DNA of 64,000 nucleotides from Paenibacillus sp. RC334 (GTDB taxonomy: Bacteria; Bacillota; Bacilli; Paenibacillales; Paenibacillaceae). The stretch spans positions 186,001-250,000 of the forward strand of contig NZ_CP125370.1 of the NCBI RefSeq assembly GCF_030034735.1. Reading direction: 5' to 3'. The notes below the pieces were generated by a model, which had not been told where the DNA came from, searched no databases, and was given only the letters and a program-made list of their open reading frames with translations. Positions 18,423-27,225 of this stretch are shown one piece after another (the first letter of the stretch is position 1; every line of letters starts with the position of its first letter). A program made the translations under genes and the position numbers.

Positions 18423-18977
18423 ATGGCAACACTACAAATTGCCGATCCATTCGTCAATCCGGAATTACGCGCGTTTCTGGCAGGCGCAGAGGATCAGGAG
18501 CAGGTGCAGGAGTTAATTTTACAGACTGCCAGATGGCTGCACAGCAAGGGTTCCACTCAATGGGGCAAGTTATTGAAAGGGAAGGATGATCATAATCTGG
18601 GAGGCGCTATTTCGCGCGGAGAGGTGATCATTTTTCGAACATCAGAGGGGCATACCTTGGCTGGCTCCATGATTCTGCAACAGCAGCCCAGTGCATGGGA
18701 TCGTAAGTTGTGGGGGCTAGATGATGCTGATTCCGACGGAGGAGCCTCAGTATATTTGCATCGCCTGGTTGTGGATCGGGATAGAACCGGGAAGGGACTA
18801 GGCCGCGAACTGGTGCAATGGGTTGAAAAGGGAATCCGTTTCACAGGCAAGGACCGAATCCGATTAGACTGTATTGCGGGGAATGACAAGCTTAGCCAGT
18901 TTTACAGACAATGCGGCTACACTTATATAGGTGAAACGGATGGCTTTAATATTTTTGAAAAGATGCTATCGAATTGA
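18423..18977 (+). CDS. GNAT-family N-acetyltransferase
   Basis: 184 residues from the ATG at 18423, chosen because gaggtg lies five bases upstream. The acetyl-CoA binding motif is seen in VYLHRLVVDRDRTGKGLGRE (V/I-x-x-x-x-R-x-x-G-x-G pattern), and the C-terminal NDKLSQFYRQCGYTYIGET is the typical motif B region. The acceptor substrate is unknown. Monocistronic, ending in a clear terminator. Confidence 0.85.
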   Translation: MATLQIADPFVNPELRAFLAGAEDQEQVQELILQTARWLHSKGSTQWGKLLKGKDDHNLGGAISRGEVIIFRTSEGHTLAGSMILQQQPSAWDRKLWGLDDADSDGGASVYLHRLVVDRDRTGKGLGRELVQWVEKGIRFTGKDRIRLDCIAGNDKLSQFYRQCGYTYIGETDGFNIFEKMLSN

Positions 18978-18985
18978 GCAAAAGG

Positions 18986-19017
18986 ACGTCTGTACAAACA
19001 GACGTTTTTTTGTTTTT
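18986..19017 (+). terminator. terminator of acetyltransferase gene
   Basis: acgtctgt (18986-18993), loop acaa, acagacgt (18998-19005), then ttttttgttttt. Confidence 0.9.
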
Positions 19018-19267
19018 GGAACCCGTCCTGAATTGCAGGATGGACAGGTAGGTTGGGATAGAATCACTCTATCCCAATATACGGCTAACCACGAATTAAA
19101 GTGTTTTATAAATGAGGTTTATCAATATTTAAAACGTCATAAACAAATATAATAAATATATATTACGTATTATATATTGAAATAACCACTTATTTTGTGT
19201 TACAACTTTAAGTAAACCTATAGATCAGTTCAGGCATGTATCTCGATAAGTGGAGGGAATGAATTCA
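19018..19267. other. structured, AT-rich leader region before ppdK
   Basis: Two small hairpins come first: tcctg/cagga (19026-19030, 19036-19040) and the perfect ttgggatag/ctatcccaa (19053-19061, 19069-19077). The remaining ~170 bases are very AT-rich and probably contain the promoter. No known riboswitch was recognised. Confidence 0.4.
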
Positions 19268-21940
19268 ATGTTGAAAAGAGTGTACTCATTTAACGAAGGT
19301 AAGTTGGGGATGAAAGCGCTACTAGGAGGAAAAGGCGCCAATCTAGCGGAAATGACGACACTGGGTCTCCCGATCCCTCCCGGCTTTACGGTGACTACCG
19401 AGGCGTGTCGAGCCTACTTTACTTCCGGCGGCAAGCTCCCGGAGGGTTTGTTGGGAGAAATCGTCATTGCCCTGCACGACGTTGAGGAAGCCCAGTCGGC
19501 TATATTCGGAGATACGGAGCGGCCTTTGCTGGTATCTGTCCGCTCAGGCTCGGTAGCCTCAATGCCCGGTATGATGGACACGATACTGAATCTGGGTCTG
19601 AATGATGAAACCGTGCGTGGATTGGCAGAGCAGACGGGAAATGAAACCTTCGCCTATGACTGTTACCGCAGATTTATTCAAATGTTTGGCGAAGTGGTGC
19701 TGGGTATCGAATCCAATTATTTTGACCAGCTTCAGGAGCAGAGCAAGCAGACCCATGGGCGTGGCACTGACCAGGAGGTTAGCGCGGAAGAATGGAAGGA
19801 ACTGATCGCACATTATAAAGAGCTTGTCGCGCAGCAGAGCGGACAGCCGTTCCCACAGGATGTGTATAAACAGCTGCAGCTGGCAGTAGAGGCTGTATTC
19901 CGCAGCTGGAACAATATGCGTGCCAAGGTGTACCGGAAGGCTTACGGCATTCCAGATGAACAAGGAACAGCAGTGAACATTCAGGCGATGGTGTTTGGCA
20001 ATCTCGGCAATGACAGTGGAACAGGTGTGTTATTTACCCGCAACCCATCCACAGGTGTGAATGAACTGTATGGTGAGTATATGGTAAATGCTCAGGGAGA
20101 GGACGTCGTGGCAGGGATAAGAACGCCCAACCCTATTCCTCAACTTTTGGAAGAGCAGCCGTTAGTCTATGGTCGTCTGGAAGAGCTGGCTTCCTTGTTA
20201 GAACGCCATTACCGGGATATGCAGGATATCGAATTTACGATTGAAAAAGGAAATCTGTATCTGCTACAGACGCGTAGCGGCAAAAGAACAGCGCAGGCGG
20301 CTGTAAAAATAGCTGTAGATCTGGTAGAGGAAGGGATTATCAGCCAAGAGGAGGCTATCCAACGGATCGAACCGTCCCACATGGAACAACTGCTACATCG
20401 CTCCATTGATGCTTCCACATCGCTGGTTGCGATTGCCCAAGGTCTGCCTGCATCGCCCGGCGCAGCAAGTGGACGGATTGTATTCGACGCAGATACGGCA
20501 GAGAACTGGACGAAGGATGGGCAGAAAGTCATCCTTGTCAGTGTAGAGACCTCACCCGACGATGTTCACGGAATTATCGCCGCCGAAGGCGTGCTGACGA
20601 GTCGAGGGGGAATGACCAGCCATGCCGCTGTGGTTGCGAGAGGCATGGGTAAACCCTGCATTTGCGGCTGCGACGCGTTGAGCATTGACCTGTACAGTCG
20701 GAGCGTTAGTATCGGTAACCTGACCTTTCAGGAAGGGGAAAATATTTCGATCGATTCGACCTCTGGGCAGGTGTACCAAGGCAGTTTGTTGCTCAACGAG
20801 CCAGTCATTACACCGGAGCTGCTGAAGCTGCTGGAGATTGCGGATGAAATTCGGACGTTGAAGGTCTACACCAATGCGGATACGCCACTCGACGCCGCCA
20901 AAGCTCGGGAATTTGGAGCTGAGGGCATCGGGCTGTGCCGGACAGAGCATATGTTTTTCTCGGGCCAACGGCTGCCTATCGTTCAGGCGATGATTTTGGC
21001 CGAGGATCAGGAGGAGCGGGTTCTGCATTTGAATCGTATACTCCAAATGCAACAATCCGACTTTGAGGCTATGTTCAGTGCGATGGACGGTTTACCGATG
21101 ACGATTCGCCTGCTGGACCCGCCATTACATGAGTTCCTGCCGAACCTGGAGCAGCTTCAGGAGCAACAGCGGGAGCTTGAGCTTTCCGGCGGCCATGTGG
21201 AGGAGCTTCAACGTCTTAAAAGCACCATCTCCAAGGTGCACGACCTGCGGGAGATTAACCCTATGCTGGGATTGCGCGGTGTTCGGCTGGGCATTCTGTT
21301 TCCGGAGATATACGATATGCAGGTTGAAGCGATCTTTAAGGCCGCGGAAGCAGCACTGCGCAGGGGCGTGGATGTGAGACCAGGGATTATGATTCCGCTG
21401 GTCGGTCATTCGAATGAACTCAAGCAGATGAGAGAACTGGTCGATGAGGTGGCAGCTCAAGTGCTTAGCGAAGAGTTTAAGTGGTTCAGGTATCGGGTGG
21501 GCACCATGATTGAGGTTCCAAGAGCCGCCCTGCTGGCAGACAGCGTGGCCCAGTACGCCGACTTTTTCTCCTTTGGAACCAATGATCTGACACAAATGAC
21601 CTTTGGTTACAGTCGGGATGATGCCGAAGGTAAATTCCTCGGCTCCTATATGGAAAAGAATATTCTGGATACGAACCCTTTTCAGGTGTTGGATCAGGAT
21701 GGCGTAGGCAAATTGATCGAATGGGCTGTTATCAAGGGTAAGGAGAAAAAGCCTTTTCTGGAGACAGGTATCTGTGGGGAGCATGGCGGGGATAGTGAGT
21801 CTATTCTCTTTTGTCACCGCAGCGGACTGGACTATGTCAGCTGCTCACCGTACCGGGTGCCATTTGCCCGCATTGCCGCCGCCCAAGCAGCTTTGCTTGT
21901 CAGAGCAGAGCAGCCTGAGGGAGCGTTGTCCGTTTTGTAG
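19268..21940 (+). CDS. ppdK: pyruvate, phosphate dikinase
   Basis: 890 residues from the ATG at 19268, ten bases after ggaggg; earlier in-frame starts fall on or before that site. It interconverts pyruvate + ATP + Pi and PEP + AMP + PPi. Domains in order: ATP-grasp (GGKGANLAEMT, GFTVTTEACR, RSGSVASMPGMMDTILNLGL), the phosphohistidine swivel domain with His near residue 452 in RGGMTSHAAVVARGMGKP, and the PEP/pyruvate TIM barrel (GIGLCRTEHMFF, FSFGTNDLTQMTFGYSRDD, catalytic Cys near 836 in ETGICGEHGGD). Full family length. No PPDK regulatory-protein gene is adjacent. It may serve gluconeogenesis or PPi-linked glycolysis. Confidence 0.97.
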   Translation: MLKRVYSFNEGKLGMKALLGGKGANLAEMTTLGLPIPPGFTVTTEACRAYFTSGGKLPEGLLGEIVIALHDVEEAQSAIFGDTERPLLVSVRSGSVASMPGMMDTILNLGLNDETVRGLAEQTGNETFAYDCYRRFIQMFGEVVLGIESNYFDQLQEQSKQTHGRGTDQEVSAEEWKELIAHYKELVAQQSGQPFPQDVYKQLQLAVEAVFRSWNNMRAKVYRKAYGIPDEQGTAVNIQAMVFGNLGNDSGTGVLFTRNPSTGVNELYGEYMVNAQGEDVVAGIRTPNPIPQLLEEQPLVYGRLEELASLLERHYRDMQDIEFTIEKGNLYLLQTRSGKRTAQAAVKIAVDLVEEGIISQEEAIQRIEPSHMEQLLHRSIDASTSLVAIAQGLPASPGAASGRIVFDADTAENWTKDGQKVILVSVETSPDDVHGIIAAEGVLTSRGGMTSHAAVVARGMGKPCICGCDALSIDLYSRSVSIGNLTFQEGENISIDSTSGQVYQGSLLLNEPVITPELLKLLEIADEIRTLKVYTNADTPLDAAKAREFGAEGIGLCRTEHMFFSGQRLPIVQAMILAEDQEERVLHLNRILQMQQSDFEAMFSAMDGLPMTIRLLDPPLHEFLPNLEQLQEQQRELELSGGHVEELQRLKSTISKVHDLREINPMLGLRGVRLGILFPEIYDMQVEAIFKAAEAALRRGVDVRPGIMIPLVGHSNELKQMRELVDEVAAQVLSEEFKWFRYRVGTMIEVPRAALLADSVAQYADFFSFGTNDLTQMTFGYSRDDAEGKFLGSYMEKNILDTNPFQVLDQDGVGKLIEWAVIKGKEKKPFLETGICGEHGGDSESILFCHRSGLDYVSCSPYRVPFARIAAAQAALLVRAEQPEGALSVL

Positions 21941-22117
21941 CTGAAAGTAGTCTCTACATTTCAATAACACATTTAAGGCTGCCTTGATCCAAAGGCTGCC
22001 TTCTTCGTTTTACACTATATAGGGGAAAGTTCCGTCAGGAAGTGAAAATTTTAGTTATACATGAAAAATGGGGATATCGCGTCTCCCTCTTTTACATATG
22101 ATGATAAGAGAAGTTTT

Positions 22118-22133
22118 TGTAAGCGCTTCAAAC
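22118..22133. promoter_or_regulatory. cre-like site upstream of the sugar-binding protein gene
   Basis: ttgtaagcgcttcaaa resembles the CcpA operator (core AAGCGCTT intact, outer half one base compressed). It is located 44 bases before the start, suggesting carbon catabolite control. Confidence 0.45.
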
Positions 22134-22176
22134 CAGGGTGACATACAACTATGCGAAGCTACAGGAGGCGGTTAAG

Positions 22177-23475
22177 ATGGACAATTACATGAGCTGGATA
22201 AAAATTGGTTTTTTTCTCAGTGTTCTGTTTTTACTTGCAGCGGCTTGCACTACCTCTCCCAAGCTGGAAAACACGGAAGGGAAAAAAGTCCGGCTGACCA
22301 TGCAAGTCTGGGGGAATCCTGCGGAGGTGAAGGTGTACCAGCGGGCACTGGATGCCTTTGAGAAGGAAAACCCGAATATTGAGGTTAAGCTGGTGCCTGT
22401 ACCGGGAGACCAATATGAGCAAAAGCTGCTGACCCAACTTCAGGGAAGCCGCGGGCCGGACGTGTTTTATTCGTATGAGCCGACCATTGCGCGTTTGATT
22501 GGGGCGAAGCAGGTACAGCCTTTGGGTGAATTTTTAAAAAGTGATGCCAGTAATGTAAAAGCCGAGGATTTTCCAGAAGGATTGTGGGGTCCGGCGAAGC
22601 GTGATGGGGAAATCTACGGGGTCACTCCCGACTCGAATCCGATGGTGATGTATTACAACAAAAAGGTCTTTAAGGATGCCGGTGTGAAGACACCGCAGCA
22701 ATATTATGACGAGGGCAAGTGGAACTGGGACGCTTTTGAGGAAGTCACATCGAAGCTGAAAGCTGCCGGAAAGCAGGGCTATATTGCAGAAAACTGGTGG
22801 GCTCACTGGTATTCATGGGTGTGGTCGAATGGTGGCCGGATTTTTGATGAACAAGGCAAGTATGTACTGGATCACAATGAAAAGGGCAAGGAAGCCTTCC
22901 GCTTCATGTACGATATGGTGAACAAGGGAAATGCGGTATATCTCGGTTCGCTTCCCAAGGGGCAGGGAGCAGATGCGATGTTCATGTCCAACCAGGTCGG
23001 TATGCTGGCGGCGGGAAGATGGCTGGAGCCCTTGTTCAGTCAAAATAAAAGTCTCGACTTTGATTATATTTACTGGCCTTCCAATACGGGCAAAAATGAA
23101 CCTGTCGCCATTCCGGTTGCTTACGTAGCCGTAAACAAAAACAGTCCGCATCTGCAAGAGGCCATGAAGTTGGCCGCATTCTACGTCTCGGTGAAGGGGC
23201 AGGAGGCGCGACTGGTTGAGGGTGGGAATGCCATGGGTACGCTTGCCGCAGCAGATGAGAGCATTATGAAAAAGGCGATGATTGAGCATTCAAGCTATTT
23301 GACCGAAGGACGTGACAAAGGGAATGCGCATGGTTCCGCATTAGCCTACGACGCTCAGGTACCGGGATTAAACTCGGATATCACGGAGACGATTGACCTG
23401 ATGTTCCTCGGCAAGCAGGATGCGGCGGCAACGATTGAGAAGCTGAATCAGATCATATCCAAGGCGGTCAAGTAG
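22177..23475 (+). CDS. sugar ABC transporter substrate-binding lipoprotein
   Basis: 432 residues from the ATG at 22177, eight bases after aggagg. A type II signal peptide ends in LAAAC. The mature part is a family 1 extracellular solute-binding protein: VRLTMQVWGNPAEVKVYQR, DVFYSYEPTIARLIG, and YGVTPDSNPMVMYYNKKVF. It would capture a mono- or oligosaccharide. Its cognate permease genes directly downstream are reduced to fragments, so this binding protein may now be orphaned or borrow another permease. Confidence 0.9.
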   Translation: MDNYMSWIKIGFFLSVLFLLAAACTTSPKLENTEGKKVRLTMQVWGNPAEVKVYQRALDAFEKENPNIEVKLVPVPGDQYEQKLLTQLQGSRGPDVFYSYEPTIARLIGAKQVQPLGEFLKSDASNVKAEDFPEGLWGPAKRDGEIYGVTPDSNPMVMYYNKKVFKDAGVKTPQQYYDEGKWNWDAFEEVTSKLKAAGKQGYIAENWWAHWYSWVWSNGGRIFDEQGKYVLDHNEKGKEAFRFMYDMVNKGNAVYLGSLPKGQGADAMFMSNQVGMLAAGRWLEPLFSQNKSLDFDYIYWPSNTGKNEPVAIPVAYVAVNKNSPHLQEAMKLAAFYVSVKGQEARLVEGGNAMGTLAAADESIMKKAMIEHSSYLTEGRDKGNAHGSALAYDAQVPGLNSDITETIDLMFLGKQDAAATIEKLNQIISKAVK

Positions 23476-23514
23476 GCACGGAATAAGGCCGTGACCGGGG
23501 AGGAAGGTGACAAG

Positions 23515-23736
23515 ATGCAGAAAAAGCATCAAGCGCTGTGGGGCTATCTATTCATTAGCCCCCAGTTTCTGGGTCTGTTATGTTTTTCGCTATTGCCGCT
23601 GCTGTATACGCTTTACTTAAGCTTTGTAAACTGGGATGGTTTTGGCATTACGGTGATCGTTGTGACAGCTATGCTGATTAGCGCGTTTATGACGGCGTAT
23701 GCTTTTGCTAAAATCCGTTTTCCAGGTTCTGATTAG
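23515..23736 (+). pseudogene. chimeric remnant of two sugar ABC permeases
   Basis: A 73-codon frame with a good site (aggaaggtgacaag). Codons 1-44 (ALWGYLFISPQFLGLLCFSL ... LSFVNWDGFG) are the N terminus of a MalF/UgpA-type permease. From codon ~45 the text switches to the middle of a MalG/UgpE-type permease (LISAFMTAYAFAKIRFPG), then stops. An in-frame deletion has therefore joined the first permease to the second, removing roughly 1 kb by family lengths. The missing C terminus of the second permease is found at 26115-26240. Confidence 0.8.
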
Positions 23737-23776
23737 TTACCCCTTAAAAAGTCAGAATTTTGCCTTAAAAACAAGC

Positions 23777-23853
23777 AAGGAATTCGAGTCGTCCATGTAG
23801 AAGTTGTTGTTGTCGAGGCGACAAAAGCTTCATCGAGGCGCTCTGAATTCCTT
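23777..23853. repeat. inverted repeat at the left edge of the inserted region
   Basis: aaggaattc (23777-23785) and gaattcctt (23845-23853) are exact inverted copies. The enclosed 59 bases hold a second imperfect pairing (gaagttgttgttgtcg with cgacaaaagcttc). It could be a transposon end, a hairpin RNA or a terminator-like structure. Confidence 0.4.
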
Positions 23854-23977
23854 AAATGTAACAATTCTACAAGGTACTTCGAAATCCTATTCTGAGGTGT
23901 CAAAGCACCGCAGGCTGTAGCGACCGTGGATTTTCAACACTTGTATCTTAACTGTACAAATGAAGGAGTGGTATGCC

Positions 23978-24706
23978 GTGAAAGTCGTAATTTGTGAAGA
24001 CGAATGTTATTGGGGCGATGCGTTAAAAGCGTCTATATCTCAGTGGGCTTTAAATAAAAATATAGAGCTGAAATGTGCTGATTTTTATTCGTCCCAGAAA
24101 TTAATTCAATATCTTAATGCTCACATAGATATAGACGTAGTTTTGCTCGATACTTCGCTAAGTAGTGAAGAAGATATTGATGGGATGACTACAGCAAAGC
24201 ATATCCGGAAAATGGGGAATCAGGTACCTATCATTTTTGTTACAGTTGATTCTGCTCGTGCTATTGACGGATATTTAGTTGAAGCAATGGGCTTCTTGAA
24301 AATACCTATTGACGAGAAGCGACTTTCGCTATTTTTGGATAGGGTAGTGAAGCGAAAAAAACCGGAACGAGTATTTACTATTATATCAGAGTCCACGATA
24401 AATATTGTTCGTCAAAGTGATATAGTTTTTGTGGAAGTGAATAATCATACAATAATCTATCATACAACAAAAGAGGGAATCTATCTTAGAGGAACATTAA
24501 ATAAAGTTATGCAGTTATTAGGCTGTGAGAATTTCATCCAGATACATAGGTCATATGTGATTGCAAAATCTAAAATCTACAGAGTAAAAATAACTTATCC
24601 ATATTCCGTCGATATTTTCAATGGTCATGAGATTACCCATCTTCCCGTGAGCAGAAATTATATTAATAACCTGCTTGAGGTATACTCAGATGATGTATTG
24701 CAGTGA
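23978..24706 (+). CDS. LytTR response regulator (AgrA/ComE type)
   Basis: 242 residues from the GTG at 23978, nine bases after aaggag. The receiver domain begins KVVICEDE, with candidate phospho-acceptor Asp58 in VVLLDTSLS and Lys108 in GFLKIPIDE. The LytTR DNA-binding domain spans ~137-238, including VEVNNHTIIYHTTKEG, FIQIHRSYVIAKSKI and LPVSRNYINNL. No histidine kinase gene is near. It overlaps the next small gene and precedes a secreted protein gene, which may be its target. It lies between permease fragments, so the segment looks acquired. Codon usage is more AT-rich than in flanking genes. Confidence 0.88.
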   Translation: MKVVICEDECYWGDALKASISQWALNKNIELKCADFYSSQKLIQYLNAHIDIDVVLLDTSLSSEEDIDGMTTAKHIRKMGNQVPIIFVTVDSARAIDGYLVEAMGFLKIPIDEKRLSLFLDRVVKRKKPERVFTIISESTINIVRQSDIVFVEVNNHTIIYHTTKEGIYLRGTLNKVMQLLGCENFIQIHRSYVIAKSKIYRVKITYPYSVDIFNGHEITHLPVSRNYINNLLEVYSDDVLQ

Positions 24707-24995
24707 ATATTATGAATACAGTATGCCTTCTTGTAAAACGGAAATTTACTCGTATTTCATGCTGTTTACGTCATCAACATACTATCTACGCCAGTCCATT
24801 GAAATTTCTTCTGTACTGTTTGATAATCTAGACACAACAGAAGAAACGATTGACTCATATTCAAAACTACGAAAGGAGAATGCGAGTGAAATAGACTTTT
24901 ACGTTATGCATTTTAGAGATTATCATGCTTCGTGGCTTGCCCAGAACGATGCTTATATGGCGGCAATTTTGAAAAATAAAGTATCTAAATCGTGA
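24690..24995 (+). CDS. small protein of unknown function
   Basis: 101 residues. The start at ATG 24690 has gagg nine bases upstream and overlaps the end of the LytTR gene by 17 bases, suggesting coupling. The sequence is rich in Tyr, Ser and acidic residues (EYYEYSMPSCKTEIYSYF), has no clear membrane segment, and matches no family I know. The stop is directly followed by the ribosome site of the secreted-protein gene. It could also be a remnant of a longer protein. Confidence 0.5.
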   Translation: MMYCSEYYEYSMPSCKTEIYSYFMLFTSSTYYLRQSIEISSVLFDNLDTTEETIDSYSKLRKENASEIDFYVMHFRDYHASWLAQNDAYMAAILKNKVSKS

Positions 24996-25007
24996 AAGGA
25001 GTACAAT

Positions 25008-26111
25008 ATGAAATTTGTCAAAAAAAGCGTTAGTTATATTTTGGCAGTACTGCTCATGTACGGTGTTTTAGTAGTTCCCTCTTTCGCGGCAAGTGAAACA
25101 ACACCGCAAGTGGCTAAGGAAGAGGCGAAGAATACAGAAATTCAATCCATGCCCTCGATACCGTATTCTGCAATGGATACTCAAAAATTTGATAATCTAG
25201 ATGAAATATCTCCGAACGAAGCGAAAAAGATTTCCACAGATTCTACCCAGAGCAGAACCGTTAAACCGCAAAGCGCATGGGGTATCTCCGAACCTGTATT
25301 TGTAGGAGATGGCACTCTCAGTGAATCATTTGATAGTTATGTGGTTTCTCTCACTGCAAAGCAGCTTTCATTTCTAAAGCTGGATTCCAGCAATACAAAT
25401 TTGTTGGCTATTCTGTACAATGTCAATGCCAACGGCTCATTAGGCAGTTCTACTGGATGGGGTGTTAAAGCAAACGGAGGTCACTCATACGTTAATATCC
25501 CGGCAGGTAAATATGCGATTGTAATTGGTTCTGCAACAGGTGAAGAAAGAGGTAACTATAAATTGATGTGGAATGCTTCAAATCCATCGGGTGCTTCTGC
25601 CATTATCAATTGTACAGCGGACCTTTCCAGAGTCGTCTTGTATTATAATCTTTCAACAATCCGCAGTAACGGAGATAATATCTTGACAGGACTCAAATGG
25701 GAAAATTCCGAAACATGGTATACCCCGAATGGGTATTCCGCTAGAGATATGAGCATGTCAGTAGCTGAAGTAAAGGGTGTATATTTGGGGTCATTCTCCA
25801 GTAGTGTACCCTATTCCGCTCCAAATGCCTTACTGATTGATATCAGTAAGGGATCATGGCTCTATATGAACAGCTATTATCGTAATGTAGAGGGAGATGT
25901 AACGCACATTATGGATTACTTCGATCTTTCTGGTCTTAAAACTCCGAGAACCTTTGGAACAGAGCATACCGATTTTTCGTATGGTCCTAATTACATCGTT
26001 ATTAATTTGGACACATTCCAAGTTTGTGAGTTCTTAAGTCCATTTAATTATCATTATACTTCAGACGGTGGCCGCACTTATTCGCTTACCAAGCTACAAA
26101 AAATTTCTTAA
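25008..26111 (+). CDS. secreted protein of unknown function with PPC-like domain
   Basis: 367 residues. The Sec signal peptide (basic MKFVKKS, hydrophobic core, likely cleavage after SFAA) is clear. A Ser/Thr-rich pro-region of ~75 residues follows. Residues ~95-190 look like a bacterial pre-peptidase C-terminal (PPC) beta-sandwich: SFDSYVVSLTAKQLSFLKLD, then YVNIPAGKYAIVIGSATGEE and YKLMWN. The last ~170 residues are of unknown type. Site aaaggagtacaat precedes ATG. Third gene of the LytTR cluster, a candidate exported effector of that regulator. Confidence 0.7.
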   Translation: MKFVKKSVSYILAVLLMYGVLVVPSFAASETTPQVAKEEAKNTEIQSMPSIPYSAMDTQKFDNLDEISPNEAKKISTDSTQSRTVKPQSAWGISEPVFVGDGTLSESFDSYVVSLTAKQLSFLKLDSSNTNLLAILYNVNANGSLGSSTGWGVKANGGHSYVNIPAGKYAIVIGSATGEERGNYKLMWNASNPSGASAIINCTADLSRVVLYYNLSTIRSNGDNILTGLKWENSETWYTPNGYSARDMSMSVAEVKGVYLGSFSSSVPYSAPNALLIDISKGSWLYMNSYYRNVEGDVTHIMDYFDLSGLKTPRTFGTEHTDFSYGPNYIVINLDTFQVCEFLSPFNYHYTSDGGRTYSLTKLQKIS

Positions 26112-26114
26112 AGC

Positions 26115-26240
26115 GAAAATAACCTACTGCTTATCTATCTCAATACACCGGAGAAATTCACGGTTCCGGTGCTGCTCGTCTATATGATTGCTCAAAAACA
26201 AATTATCGAAGGCATTACCTTGACAGGTATCAAGGGGTAG
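26115..26240 (+). pseudogene. C-terminal fragment of a MalG-type sugar ABC permease
   Basis: The forward frame ending at the TAG 26238-26240 encodes YLNTPEKFTVPVLLVYMIAQ followed by IIEGITLTGIKG and stop. This is the typical tail of MalG/AraQ-type permeases. It begins abruptly right after the secreted-protein gene and has no start. It is the missing end of the permease whose middle lies at ~23641-23736. It overlaps the convergent AraC gene end by 11 bases. Confidence 0.75.
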
Positions 26241-27087
26241 GGGCGTTTCCCTGCTCCTTTTTCTGTTCTTTTCGATACTGTAACGGGGTATGTCCAGTTA
26301 ATTGCTTGAACACACGACCAAAGTGAGCGATGCTGTCAAAGCCCGTTTTTTCAGCAATGGCGGTCACCTTCCAGCTCGTTTCTCTCAGATACGCTCGTGC
26401 TTGCTGAACCCGGACATCCTGAAGATACTCTACTAAGGTAAAGCCTGTGGTCTGCTTGAAAATCCGGCACAAATACGTACTGCTGATATAAAAATGCCGT
26501 GCCAGTTGATCCAGAGTCAGCCTCTCCGCATAATGGGCATGCAGGTATTCGATGACCGCATACACTCGCTGCTGCTTCTCGCTGCGTTCCGGCGCAATGG
26601 TGTCGGGGGTGGAGGATTGTATGCGGCCGATTCGGATAAGCAGCTGGAGCAGCAAGCTTTGGAGATACATATGGCGGTATGCATGGTCTTGATGATACTC
26701 ATCCAGCATTTGCTGGAACAGATGCTCCAGCTCGCGCTGTTCCTCCGCCGAAGGGCGAAGCAGAAAGCTTTTCTCCGGCAGGAGGGGCTGCTTCTGATCG
26801 CTGGACGGGGCGTCAGGCATCGACGTGGCAACAAACGCTTCATCAAAATTGATCAGAATCCGTTCATGGCTACCGTTGCCCTTGTTGCTCGTGCGATGAA
26901 AATCGTGTTTGCTGATCCAGATCAGATCGCCCTTCTGTAGAGCGTATACCCGCTGATTAATGTAATAGTAGCGCTCTCCTGCCAGCAGATAATAGATTTC
27001 ATGTGCTTGGTGAACATGGTCAGCGGACATGCTGAACGGCTCTGTCCGTAGCGCTTGCTCGATGGCAAAACGGGGTGTGGCGATCAC
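26230..27087 (-). CDS. AraC-family transcriptional regulator with cupin sensor
   Basis: 285 residues. The N-terminal cupin-like sensor includes HVHQAHEIYYLLAGERYYYI and GDLIWISKHDFHRT. The C-terminal double helix-turn-helix spans ~185-280: LTLDQLARHFYISSTYLCR with IFKQTTGFTLVEYL, then AIAEKTGFDSIAHFGRVFKQ. It diverges from the Gfo/Idh/MocA gene and lies next to the damaged sugar transporter, so it probably controls this sugar locus. The ligand is unknown. Confidence 0.9.
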   Translation of the reverse strand: MIATPRFAIEQALRTEPFSMSADHVHQAHEIYYLLAGERYYYINQRVYALQKGDLIWISKHDFHRTSNKGNGSHERILINFDEAFVATSMPDAPSSDQKQPLLPEKSFLLRPSAEEQRELEHLFQQMLDEYHQDHAYRHMYLQSLLLQLLIRIGRIQSSTPDTIAPERSEKQQRVYAVIEYLHAHYAERLTLDQLARHFYISSTYLCRIFKQTTGFTLVEYLQDVRVQQARAYLRETSWKVTAIAEKTGFDSIAHFGRVFKQLTGHTPLQYRKEQKKEQGNAPTP

Positions 27088-27225
27088 ATCAACGGTCTCC
27101 TTTACGAGAAAAATTCAAATGGATAATATATGTATACTTTAAGGACGAATTCACAATAAATGCGAAGAATTTGCTCTTTCTTATACTATAAAATAAAAGT
27201 AATTCATGCAAAGGGTGTGTGCCAA

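Noticed and set aside
21960..22010. Repeated aaggctgcctt after ppdK as a terminator.
   Set aside because: The two copies are direct repeats that pair only imperfectly, and no T-run follows.
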